Shown here piece after piece: positions 1-5,611 of a stretch of DNA of 9,199 nucleotides. Origin of the DNA: Candidatus Scatomorpha merdipullorum (GTDB taxonomy: Bacteria; Bacillota; Clostridia; Oscillospirales; Oscillospiraceae); the NCBI GenBank assembly GCA_018716795.1, contig DVJK01000225.1:1-9199 (forward strand). The letters run 5' to 3'. The notes below the pieces were generated by a model. It saw nothing but the letters and a program-made list of their open reading frames with translations. It was not told the origin of the DNA and did no database searches. Made by a program: the position numbers and the translations under genes. Within the stretch, counting starts at the first letter, position 1. Every line of letters begins with the position of its first letter.

Positions 1-1217
1 TAATCGCCCGGCGCGGCGGTATAGGCCCGGATGTCCCTCAGCTCAAAGCGCGCCGAGAGCGCCGCGGCGAGCGCCGCTTCGCCCATGTCGGAGCGGTAGA
101 GCGCGACGGAGCAGCGCTCCGGCAGCCGCTCGAGCAGCAGCCGCGCAAGCGCCTCGGTGGTCTGCTCCGCGGGCACGAGGTCGGCGATAAGCCCATGGCG
201 GCGCAGCTCCGCCGCAGTGGCCCGGCCCACGCAGGCGGTTTTGACGCCGCCCAGCGCCCTGGCGTCGAGTCCCTTTCGAAGCAGCCGCTCGAAGTAGAGC
301 CGCACTCCCTCCGCGCTCGTGAAAACCAGGCAGCCGCAGCCGGCCGGCGTCTCGTCCGCCGCCGGGAGAGGGGAGAGGACGAGCTCGCAGGCCGTGAAGG
401 GCTCCGCGCCCAGACGGATGAGCTCGCGCGAGAGCTTCGCGTTCATGCGCCGCGTCCCCGTGAGGCCCACGCGCTTCCCGGCGAGCGGCAGGCCCTTGAC
501 CGGGCTGAGGTCGAGCGCGGCGGCCTCCCCTATGACAATCACTGCCGGCGGCGCGAAGCCCTCGGCGCGTTTCGCGATATCCGCAAGCGTGCCGCGCACG
601 CAGCGCCGCTCCCCCGCGTTCCCCGCCGCGGCGACGGCGCAGGGCGTCTCCGCCGCCATGCCCGCGCGGACAAGGCTCTCCGCGATTTCGCGAAGCCGCC
701 CGAGGCCCATGAGGACGCAGAGCGTGCCCGGAAAATCAGCGAGCGCGCCGAAATATTCCGGCAGCGCCTCGGAGTCCGCCGTCTGCGCCGTGATAACGGC
801 GAAGCCTCGCGCGAGGCGGCGCTGCGTCACCGGTATTCCGCAGAGCGCAGGCACGGCCGCGGCGCTCGTGACGCCGGGTATGAGCTCGCAGGCGGCGCCC
901 GCGGCGTTGAGCGCCTCAAGCTCCTCGCCGCCGCGCCCGAAGACCAGGGGATCCCCTCCCTTGAGGCGCACGACGCGCTTTCCCTCCGCGGCGAGGCGCA
1001 GAAGCGTTTCGATTATCTCGCCCTGCGCCGCCGAGGGCCGGCCCGCGCGCTTGCCCATGGCGATGAGCTCCGCCCCGGGCGGCGCCTCGCGAAGCAGCTC
1101 CGCGTCGATAAGCTCGTCGAAGACGACGGCGTCGCACGCGCGCAGCCGCTCGAGCCCCAGCAGCGTGATAAGCCCCGGCCCGGGCCCCGCGCCCACGAGG
1201 CTTACAAGCCCGCTCAA
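1..1217 (-). CDS. cobA-hemD: CobA-HemD fusion: uroporphyrinogen-III C-methyltransferase / uroporphyrinogen-III synthase (3' end cut by window)
   Basis: Two-domain tetrapyrrole enzyme, 405 codons visible, open to the left edge. Residues 1-235 are an S-adenosylmethionine uroporphyrinogen-III methyltransferase (makes precorrin-2): VGAGPG (8-13), GKRAG (55-59), VRLKGGDPLVFGRGGEE (83-99), IPGVTSA (113-119) and VLMGL (168-172). By alignment with E. coli CysG, the residues matching Asp248, Lys270 and Met382 are D34, K56 and M170. Residues about 245-405 are HemD, which cyclises hydroxymethylbilane: GKRVGLTGTR, LVFTSAEGVR and VALYRSDMGE are recognisable. Roughly a third of HemD is missing beyond the edge. 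The start is TTG, overlapping the TGA of the preceding dehydrogenase gene (TTGA); no other start codon precedes VSLVGAG, and GGCGGGG lies just upstream. Oddities: the usual GPGD is GPGP with one residue deleted, and THR/TGH of the family read TQR/TAQ. Fused CobA-HemD is common in Clostridia. Identity is confident; the exact start is slightly less so. Confidence 0.93.
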   Translation of the reverse strand, partial: MSGLVSLVGAGPGPGLITLLGLERLRACDAVVFDELIDAELLREAPPGAELIAMGKRAGRPSAAQGEIIETLLRLAAEGKRVVRLKGGDPLVFGRGGEELEALNAAGAACELIPGVTSAAAVPALCGIPVTQRRLARGFAVITAQTADSEALPEYFGALADFPGTLCVLMGLGRLREIAESLVRAGMAAETPCAVAAAGNAGERRCVRGTLADIAKRAEGFAPPAVIVIGEAAALDLSPVKGLPLAGKRVGLTGTRRMNAKLSRELIRLGAEPFTACELVLSPLPAADETPAGCGCLVFTSAEGVRLYFERLLRKGLDARALGGVKTACVGRATAAELRRHGLIADLVPAEQTTEALARLLLERLPERCSVALYRSDMGEAALAAALSARFELRDIRAYTAAPGD

Positions 1218-1837
1218 GCGCCGTCCCCGCCCAGCTCGGGCACTATGGAGAGCAGCGTCTCCTCGTCCGGCTCGCCGCCAGCGTCCAGACAGGCGTTGAA
1301 CAGGAAGGCGAAGATCCTCGCCCTCCGCCGCTGATCGGGCACGGCCTCAATGACGCGCGGGCGGACCTCGGCCATGAAGTCCAGAATCTCCTCCACGCCC
1401 TCGGGCAGGCTCTCGGCGAACTCGCGGTTGAAGTGCGCCGCCGCCGTGGGGCTGGCCCCGCCGGTGCAGAAGCCGGCGCTGAGCCTCCCGCGCAGCGTCA
1501 GCGCGGGGAAGACGAAGCCGCACTCCTCCGGGCAGTCGACGACGTTGACGGGTATGCCCCTCTCGCGGCAGAGCGCGGCGACGCGGGAGTTGAGCGCTCG
1601 CTCGTCCGTCGCGGCGATGACGAGGTCGCGGCCCTCGACGTCGGCGTCCTCAAAGGGCCGGAACAGCAGCTTCACGCCCGGCGCGGAGATAAAGGCGGGC
1701 AGGAAGCGCCCGGCGACGGCGGTCAGCTCCGCCCCGTAGGGCCGGAGCCTTTCGCACTTGCGCAGCGCGACGGCGCCGCCTCCGACAATGAGCACATTTT
1801 TGCCCGAAAGCTCGATAAACATGGGGAAAAGCGCCAT
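1214..1837 (-). CDS. Precorrin-2 dehydrogenase / sirohydrochlorin ferrochelatase-like protein (SirC/Met8/CysG N-domain)
   Basis: 207 aa cytosolic enzyme that oxidises precorrin-2 to sirohydrochlorin with NAD+ and may also insert iron to give siroheme. The N-terminal Rossmann fold shows VLIVGGGAVALRK (15-27), typical of the CysG N-domain. VNVVDCP (98-104) carries D101, matching CysG Asp104, the residue used for dehydrogenase and chelatase chemistry. TGGASP (125-130) matches the conserved SGGTSP segment, and S129 lies in it. The length suits a stand-alone SirC/Met8-type protein. The ribosome site GAGGTGAG precedes the ATG and overlaps the stop codon of the ABC ATPase gene, 9 bases upstream; the stop overlaps the TTG start of cobA-hemD. 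This enzyme acts on the product of that next gene, so the pair makes the uroporphyrinogen-III to sirohydrochlorin branch. Whether it also has ferrochelatase activity cannot be told. Confidence 0.93.
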   Translation of the reverse strand: MALFPMFIELSGKNVLIVGGGAVALRKCERLRPYGAELTAVAGRFLPAFISAPGVKLLFRPFEDADVEGRDLVIAATDERALNSRVAALCRERGIPVNVVDCPEECGFVFPALTLRGRLSAGFCTGGASPTAAAHFNREFAESLPEGVEEILDFMAEVRPRVIEAVPDQRRRARIFAFLFNACLDAGGEPDEETLLSIVPELGGDGA

Positions 1838-1846
1838 AAACTCACC

Positions 1847-2602
1847 TCAAACGTAATAATATTGCCAGCCCTCGTCCGTGGCCGCCCGGCGTATGGAGAC
1901 GCCGAAGACCCTGTCGAGGGCGCCCGATTTGAAAACCTCGTCCGGCGCGCCCAGCGCGATAAGCCGGCCCTCGTCCATGAGCGCGAGGGCGTCCGCGCGC
2001 CGGAGCGCGAGGCAGAGGTCGTGCAGCACGAGGACGACCGCCCGCCCTTCGCCGGCGAGCCGCCGCGCCGTGTCCATGACCGCGAGCTGGTGCGCGATGT
2101 CCAGGAAGGCCGTGGGCTCGTCCATGAGAATGTTCGCCGTCTCCTGCGCGAGGGCCATCGCGAGGTAGGCCCGCTGCCTCTGTCCGCCGCTGAGCTCGGG
2201 GAGGGGAGCGTCCGCGATATCCAGCGCGCCGGCGAGCTCGAGCGCGCGCTCCGCCGCGGCGTAATCCATTTTTGAATAGCGCCTCGGCCAGCCGAGGTAG
2301 GGGAAGCGCCCGTGCAGCGCCATGCGCCGGACGCTTATGCTCGGCACGGGCCGGTCCTGCGGCATGTAGGCCGCGCGCCGCGCGATTTCGCCGCGGCTGA
2401 GCGTGCCGAGCTCGCCGCCGTCTATGTACACCTCGCCGCCGCTGCGCTCCGCCATGCCCAGCGCGGCCTTGAGAAGCGTGCTCTTGCCGCAGCCGTTCGG
2501 GCCGCAGAGGACGGTGACCCGCCCGGGCTCAAAGCGGAGGCTCACGCCCCTGACGACCTCGCCGGAGCGGTAGCCCGCGCGGAGGCTCCTGAGTTCAATC
2601 AT
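1847..2602 (-). CDS. ABC transporter ATPase, iron-complex/cobalamin (FecE/BtuD/FhuC) type
   Basis: 251 aa nucleotide-binding subunit of an importer, acting on the cytoplasmic face of the membrane. All motifs are intact and in order: Walker A GPNGCGKST (34-42, K40), Q-loop AYMPQ (Q82), signature LSGGQ (137-141) followed by RQR, Walker B ILMDEP (158-163), D-loop FLD (166-168) and the switch histidine in LVLHD (H194). The sequence between Q-loop and signature, and the short C-terminal end without an extra regulatory domain, are typical of the FecE/FhuC/BtuD group. The ATG lies inside the last codons of the permease gene, giving an 8-base overlap that argues for coupled translation. It should pair with that permease and the lipoprotein upstream. 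Substrate class (siderophore, haem, corrinoid) cannot be read from the ATPase. Confidence 0.95.
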   Translation of the reverse strand: MIELRSLRAGYRSGEVVRGVSLRFEPGRVTVLCGPNGCGKSTLLKAALGMAERSGGEVYIDGGELGTLSRGEIARRAAYMPQDRPVPSISVRRMALHGRFPYLGWPRRYSKMDYAAAERALELAGALDIADAPLPELSGGQRQRAYLAMALAQETANILMDEPTAFLDIAHQLAVMDTARRLAGEGRAVVLVLHDLCLALRRADALALMDEGRLIALGAPDEVFKSGALDRVFGVSIRRAATDEGWQYYYV

Positions 2603-3611
2603 GACGCCTGACCCTCCTTTGCCGGAGCAGCAGCCAGATGAAGAAGGGCCCGCCTATGAGCGCGAGCGTTATCCCCACCGGCAGCTCGTATGGCGCGAAG
2701 ACAAGCCGCGAGGCCGTGTCGCAGAGCAGGAGCAGCGCCGCCCCGCCCAGGGCGCTCGCGGGCAGGAGAAGCCGCGCCTCGTCGCCCGTGAAGCGGCGGA
2801 GCATGTGCGGCGTGACGAGGCCGACGAAGCCCAGCAGCCCCGCGAAGCTCACCGCCGCGCCCGCCAGGGCCGCCGCCGCGGCCAGGAGCACGACCCGCGC
2901 CCGCCCGGCGCGGAGGCCCAGGCTCTCGGCCACGTCGCCGCCGAGCATGAGGACGTCGAGCTCGTTTGAAAGCGCGAAGGCCGCGGCGAGGCCAAGCGCC
3001 GTCACGAGCGCCGGCGCGGCCAGGCGCGCGAGCGTCAGGTTGGCGAGCGAGCCTATGCGGAAGTCGGAGTAGGCGTTGAGCGCGTCGGGCGCGAAGGTGA
3101 CGACGGCGTCGACCAGGGCGGCGAGGATGTTGGACACGGCCACGCCGGCGAGGACGAGGGTTATCTTCGCCGCGCCCGTGCGCTCGGCCATGAGCAGGAC
3201 GAGAAGCGCCGCGGCCATCGCGCCCGCGAAGGAGGCGAGGGGCACAAGCCAGAGCGCCGAGGGAGCCAGGGCGCAGCAGAGCGCCGCGGCGAGGCCCGCC
3301 CCGGCGTTTACGCCTATCGTGCCCGGCGAGGCGAGCGGGTTTGCCAGCACGCTCTGGGTTATCGCGCCGGAGACGGCGAGCGCCGCCCCGGCCAGTATGC
3401 AGCCGAGCGCCCTGGGCAGGCGCGCGTAGAGCACAATCCGCGCCGCGGCGGAGCCGTCGTCCCCGCGGACGAGGGCGGCGATTATTTCGGCGGGCGTCAC
3501 GCGCTCCGCGCCCAGCGAGAGGGCGAGGACGGCGGCGAGCGCCGCGAGCGCCGCGAGGGCGGCGAAGAGATATGCGTTATTGCGGGTAGAGTATCCCGGC
3601 GAGCTTTTCAT
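2595..3611 (-). CDS. ABC transporter permease, FecCD/BtuC family
   Basis: 338 aa multi-span membrane protein forming the homodimeric channel of a binding-protein-dependent importer. It has about ten hydrophobic segments, starting at residues 14-33. Family motifs: RLPR (64-67), SGAITQSVLANPLASPG (81-97), GFVGLVTPHMLRRFTGDE (261-278, the loop that contacts the ATPase), ASALGGA (285-291) and ELPVGITLALIGGPFF (309-324). Length is normal for the family. The start ATG lies inside the end of the binding-protein gene, a 35-base overlap. It is forced because the next in-frame start (GTG, codon 38) would delete the first membrane span. GGGGG stands about 8 bases before the ATG. The gene overlaps the ATPase gene by 8 bases. 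Transporter type is confident; substrate is unknown. Confidence 0.95.
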   Translation of the reverse strand: MKSSPGYSTRNNAYLFAALAALAALAAVLALSLGAERVTPAEIIAALVRGDDGSAAARIVLYARLPRALGCILAGAALAVSGAITQSVLANPLASPGTIGVNAGAGLAAALCCALAPSALWLVPLASFAGAMAAALLVLLMAERTGAAKITLVLAGVAVSNILAALVDAVVTFAPDALNAYSDFRIGSLANLTLARLAAPALVTALGLAAAFALSNELDVLMLGGDVAESLGLRAGRARVVLLAAAAALAGAAVSFAGLLGFVGLVTPHMLRRFTGDEARLLLPASALGGAALLLLCDTASRLVFAPYELPVGITLALIGGPFFIWLLLRQRRVRRHD

Positions 3612-4509
3612 AGGCGAACCCCCAGCGGGCGTTGGGCTTGAGATTGTAGAGCTCGTGCTCGAGCGTGTAAAAGCGGCCCTCGCGCACGGCCCGGAGCCCG
3701 CCCCAGGCCGGATTGGAGAGCAGCGTGCGCTCCAGCGTCTCGCGCGCGTCCGCGGGCTCGGAGCCCTGGAGCACGCAGAAGATATAGTCCGGCTCCGCGG
3801 CGATGATACGCTCGAGGCTCAGATTTTCGAGCAGGGCCGCGTCGGAGTCGGCGATGTTGCGGCAGCCGAGGCCGGCGAGCATCTCGCCGAGGACGTTGTC
3901 CTCGCTGCCCTTGACCTTGCAGCTCACGCCCGTGGCGCGTATCACGAGCACGCTGGGCGCGGAGCCGTCCGAGCGGGCGACGGCGGCCTCGATCTCCTCG
4001 CGGACGTCCAGGCCGTATTTCTGATAGTTCTCCCTCTCGCCGGTGAGCTGCGTGCAGATGTCGAGCATGTTGAGATAGTCCTCGAAGCCCTGCACGTCGA
4101 AGCAGGCGACGGGTATCCCCGCGCTCTCGAGCGTGGGCAGGAGCTCGAGGTCGGCGGCGGTGTTCGCGCTGGCGAGGACGAAGTCCGGATTGGCGGCCAG
4201 CAGGGCCTCCAGGCTCGGCTCCTTGACCGCGCCGAGGTTCGCGACCTCTTCGCCGAGGCCGAGCTCAAAGCTCGTCCAGGCGTCCGCCGCCGCGGCGCAG
4301 AGCGTGTCCCGCCCTCCGGCGAGACACCAGACGTCCGCGAAGGAGCCTATGAGCGCCGCCGCGCGCTCCGGCCTCGCCGGGGCCTCGACCCTGCGGCCGA
4401 GGTCGTCCGTGAACACGAAGGTATCGCCCTCCGCGCCCTCGCCGCCGCCGGAGCAGGCGGAGAGCAGCAGCGCGGATATCAGTATAAGGCAGACGCGCCT
4501 GAGCTTCAT
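3577..4509 (-). CDS. ABC transporter substrate-binding lipoprotein, iron-complex/cobalamin (TroA-like, PF01497) type
   Basis: 310 aa solute-binding protein tethered to the outer face of the membrane. The N-terminus has basic residues, a hydrophobic stretch and lipobox LSAC with C19 as the lipidated cysteine, then a Gly/Glu-rich linker. The mature part starts with FTDDLGRRVEAPARPERAA, the classic opening of PF01497 proteins, and continues with EALLAANPDFVLAS and LERIIAAEPDYIF, one in each lobe. The C-terminal LKPNARWGFAYEKLAGIL looks family-specific. I chose ATG 4509 because GAGGTG sits 6 bases before it. A GTG at 4518, three codons upstream in frame, would suit a leaderless transcript from the promoter at 4527-4555. 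First gene of the transporter-tetrapyrrole operon; its end overlaps the permease gene by 35 bases. The ligand is unknown, possibly a corrinoid, haem-like compound or ferric chelate given the downstream enzymes. Confidence 0.92.
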   Translation of the reverse strand: MKLRRVCLILISALLLSACSGGGEGAEGDTFVFTDDLGRRVEAPARPERAAALIGSFADVWCLAGGRDTLCAAAADAWTSFELGLGEEVANLGAVKEPSLEALLAANPDFVLASANTAADLELLPTLESAGIPVACFDVQGFEDYLNMLDICTQLTGERENYQKYGLDVREEIEAAVARSDGSAPSVLVIRATGVSCKVKGSEDNVLGEMLAGLGCRNIADSDAALLENLSLERIIAAEPDYIFCVLQGSEPADARETLERTLLSNPAWGGLRAVREGRFYTLEHELYNLKPNARWGFAYEKLAGILYPQ

Positions 4510-4526
4510 CCTCTTCACCTCGCCCC

Positions 4527-4555
4527 ATTATACCCCGCGCCGGCCCCGCGCGCAA
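4527..4555 (-). promoter_or_regulatory. Candidate sigma-A promoter of the ABC transporter-tetrapyrrole operon
   Basis: A perfect TATAAT (-10, 4532 down to 4527) lies 17 bases from TTGCGC (-35, 4555 down to 4550), which matches the consensus in only its first three bases. Predicted transcription start is near 4520, so the 5' leader would be about 11 bases before ATG 4509 or essentially absent for GTG 4518. The region is too short to hold a cobalamin riboswitch. The only other structure is a small GC hairpin at 4576-4590 (GCGGGC/GCCCGC) just upstream. Confidence 0.5.
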
Positions 4556-4612
4556 GCCGCCGCGCCGAAGCAGGGGCGGGCCGCGCCCGCAAAACGCTTT
4601 CAGACATGCCAA

Positions 4613-4638
4613 GGCCGGCCGGCTTTCGCCGGCCGGCC
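4613..4638 (-). terminator. Strong hairpin, likely terminator of the nnrD-alr-mazF operon
   Basis: Perfect 11-bp all-GC stem GGCCGGCCGGC/GCCGGCCGGCC closing a 4-base loop. Read on the minus strand the loop is GAAA, a GNRA tetraloop, which favours that orientation. It lies 10 bases after the stop codon of the last gene of the middle operon. The following T tract is poor (TTGGCATG, and CGTTTT some 16 bases on), so it may be an inefficient intrinsic terminator or a 3'-end stabilising hairpin. It separates the two minus-strand operons. Confidence 0.65.
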
Positions 4639-4648
4639 GAGATTGGCC

Positions 4649-5092
4649 TCAGGCCGCGGAATACTCCCCGCGCAGCAGGATTTCGCCCTGTCCGGAGAGG
4701 AGCGTGTCCCTCCCGGCGCAGAGGTAGAGGTGGTTCACGCTCAGGGCCTCGCCCGCGCTGAGGACGCCTCCGGCCGTGAGGTCGACAAGCTCGCCGTCCG
4801 CGTAGGCCCCGCCGGAGAGGCACATGAGCTCCGTCCCGACGGAGAGGCGGAGCGCCCCTGCGGAGAGCTCCTCGCCCACAAAGCCGCCCGAGGCGGCGGA
4901 CGCGCCGCCCAGGGCCTCCTCTATGGCCTCGTCTATCTCGCGCTGCAGCCTCGGCTCGAGCTCGTCCGTGAGATAGCTCATGGCGACAAGCGGATCCGAC
5001 TCGGTCCCGGCGCTGGAAGCGGCCCAGACGCCCGCGCCCGCGAGCCCGAGGGCGAAGACAAGGACCAGCGCGATTATAAGCTTCTTCTTCAT
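4649..5092 (-). CDS. Exported or signal-anchored small protein of unknown function
   Basis: 147 aa, not assigned to a named family. Residues 1-25 are a basic start (MKKK) followed by a hydrophobic segment ending VWAASS, a signal peptide or single membrane anchor; there is no lipobox cysteine. Residues 40-62 are acidic and probably helical (YLTDELEPRLQREIDEAIEE). The C-terminal part (71-147) has alternating hydrophobic residues and glycine turns with VDLTAGGVLSAGEALSVNHL (103-122) and ILLRGEY near the end, suggesting a compact beta domain. From memory, similar TAGxxLxxGExxxxNHL proteins recur in Clostridia as hypothetical proteins; I cannot verify this here. The start is ATG 5092 with GGAGG 8 bases away and a UACAU pentad between them. 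The same frame stays open upstream to 5524, but that stretch overlaps mazF in another frame and is rejected. It follows mazF by 62 bases and ends just before the hairpin at 4613-4638. Confidence 0.8.
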   Translation of the reverse strand: MKKKLIIALVLVFALGLAGAGVWAASSAGTESDPLVAMSYLTDELEPRLQREIDEAIEEALGGASAASGGFVGEELSAGALRLSVGTELMCLSGGAYADGELVDLTAGGVLSAGEALSVNHLYLCAGRDTLLSGQGEILLRGEYSAA

Positions 5093-5111
5093 TCTATGTA
5101 CCTCCGTGCAC

Positions 5112-5133
5112 CGTGCGGGTGGAGACCCGCACG
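5112..5133. other. Perfect 9-bp hairpin between mazF and the downstream gene
   Basis: CGTGCGGGT and ACCCGCACG pair perfectly around a 4-base loop (CTCC on the minus strand). On the minus strand, the transcribed direction, it ends 6 bases before the GGAGG ribosome site of the next gene and has no T tract. On the plus strand it is followed by ATTTTGT and resembles a weak terminator, but no plus-strand gene leads into it. Likely a processing, stabilising or translation-control hairpin in the mRNA. Confidence 0.6.
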
Positions 5134-5154
5134 ATTTTGTCTCATTTGTGCGGC

Positions 5155-5514
5155 CTATTGCGCAAGGCCGAAGCTGACGGCTATCGCGCCGTTGACGCGG
5201 GCCATCGTCGGGGCGTCGAGCGCGCCCATGCGCTCGCGCAGCCGGGATTTGTCCAGCGTGCGTATCTGCTCGAGCAGCACGACGCTGTCGCGGTTGAGCC
5301 CGAAGCCGCCCGCGCCGAGCTCGATATGCGTCGGCAGCCGGGCCTTGCCGGTCTGCGAGGTTATCGCCGCGGCGATGACCGTCGGGCTGTGCCGGTTGCC
5401 GGTGTCGTTCTGAACTATGAGCACGGGGCGGAGCCCGCCCTGCTCGCTGCCCACGACGGGGCTGAGGTCCGCGTAATATATGTCCCCGCGGTGTACGGGG
5501 CCGGTGTGCAGCAT
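5155..5514 (-). CDS. ndoA: MazF/PemK-family endoribonuclease toxin, EndoA (NdoA) type
   Basis: 119 aa, close in length and sequence to B. subtilis EndoA, a sequence-specific mRNA interferase that cleaves single-stranded RNA at UACAU. Diagnostic segments: HRGDIYYADLSPVVGSEQGG (8-27), RPVLIVQND (29-37), SPTVIAAAIT (43-52), LPTHIEL (60-66) and DSVVLLEQIRTLDK (76-89). The EndoA active-site residues Arg25 and Thr48 correspond to R29 and T52, both present, so the enzyme looks active. The start ATG has AAGGGTGG 6 bases upstream and is the only ATG before the core. It lies 97 bases after alr, the usual Firmicutes position (alr-mazE-mazF), but no MazE-like antitoxin gene is present in the gap or elsewhere in the window. 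A UACAU site lies in the leader (5559 down to 5555) and another just after the gene (5100 down to 5096), so self-cleavage control is possible. Confidence 0.96.
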   Translation of the reverse strand: MLHTGPVHRGDIYYADLSPVVGSEQGGLRPVLIVQNDTGNRHSPTVIAAAITSQTGKARLPTHIELGAGGFGLNRDSVVLLEQIRTLDKSRLRERMGALDAPTMARVNGAIAVSFGLAQ

Positions 5515-5567
5515 TGAGTACCACCCTTTCAGTAAAGGTGCCCGTTCATATAATATGTACTCCCGGG

Positions 5568-5583
5568 CGACGGCGTGCCGTCG
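5568..5583. repeat. Perfect inverted repeat in the alr-mazF spacer
   Basis: Arms CGACGGC and GCCGTCG around a 2-base centre (GT on the plus strand). GTAC tetranucleotides at 5557-5560 and 5584-5587 flank it and could extend the stem across a 7-base bulge. It could be an operator for mazF or an RNA hairpin after alr; on the minus strand no T tract follows, so it is not a typical terminator. The GTAC at 5557-5560 overlaps the UACAU pentad of the mazF leader. Confidence 0.5.
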
Positions 5584-5611
5584 GTACTATTATCGCGCGC
5601 TTTGCCGCGCT

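Noticed and set aside
4576..4590. GC hairpin GCGGGC/GCCCGC as a second terminator.
   Set aside because: The stem is 6 bp with a 3-base loop and no T tract on the strand where a terminator would be needed.
4510..4648. A cobalamin or other riboswitch before the transporter operon.
   Set aside because: The spacer is about 140 bases, includes the previous terminator, and the -10 box is within 20 bases of the start, leaving no room for a leader RNA.
195..4761. Long plus-strand open frames (for example 195-1334, 1433-2275, 3580-4761) opposite the left operon.
   Set aside because: They are antisense to genes with clear motifs, are Arg/Ala/Gly-rich with no domain, and arise because high GC content removes stop codons.
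5112..5137. Plus-strand intrinsic terminator (hairpin followed by ATTTTGT).
   Set aside because: The T tract is short and there is no plus-strand gene upstream; the hairpin is better read as part of the minus-strand mRNA.
5093..5524. Upstream extension of the exported-protein frame to an ATG at 5524, giving 291 aa.
   Set aside because: The extension overlaps all of mazF in another frame, is low-complexity Arg/Ala-rich, and the ATG at 5092 has a good ribosome site followed by a signal peptide.
5529..5549. Six-codon open frame (MNGHLY) in the mazF leader, as a possible leader peptide.
   Set aside because: No ribosome binding site precedes it and the length is easily reached by chance.
5541..5560. 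A separate mazF promoter using the AT-rich CATATTATATG stretch as a -10 box.
   Set aside because: A TATTAT can be read on the minus strand, but the position 17 bases upstream reads GCACGC, unlike a -35 box. A weak promoter cannot be excluded.
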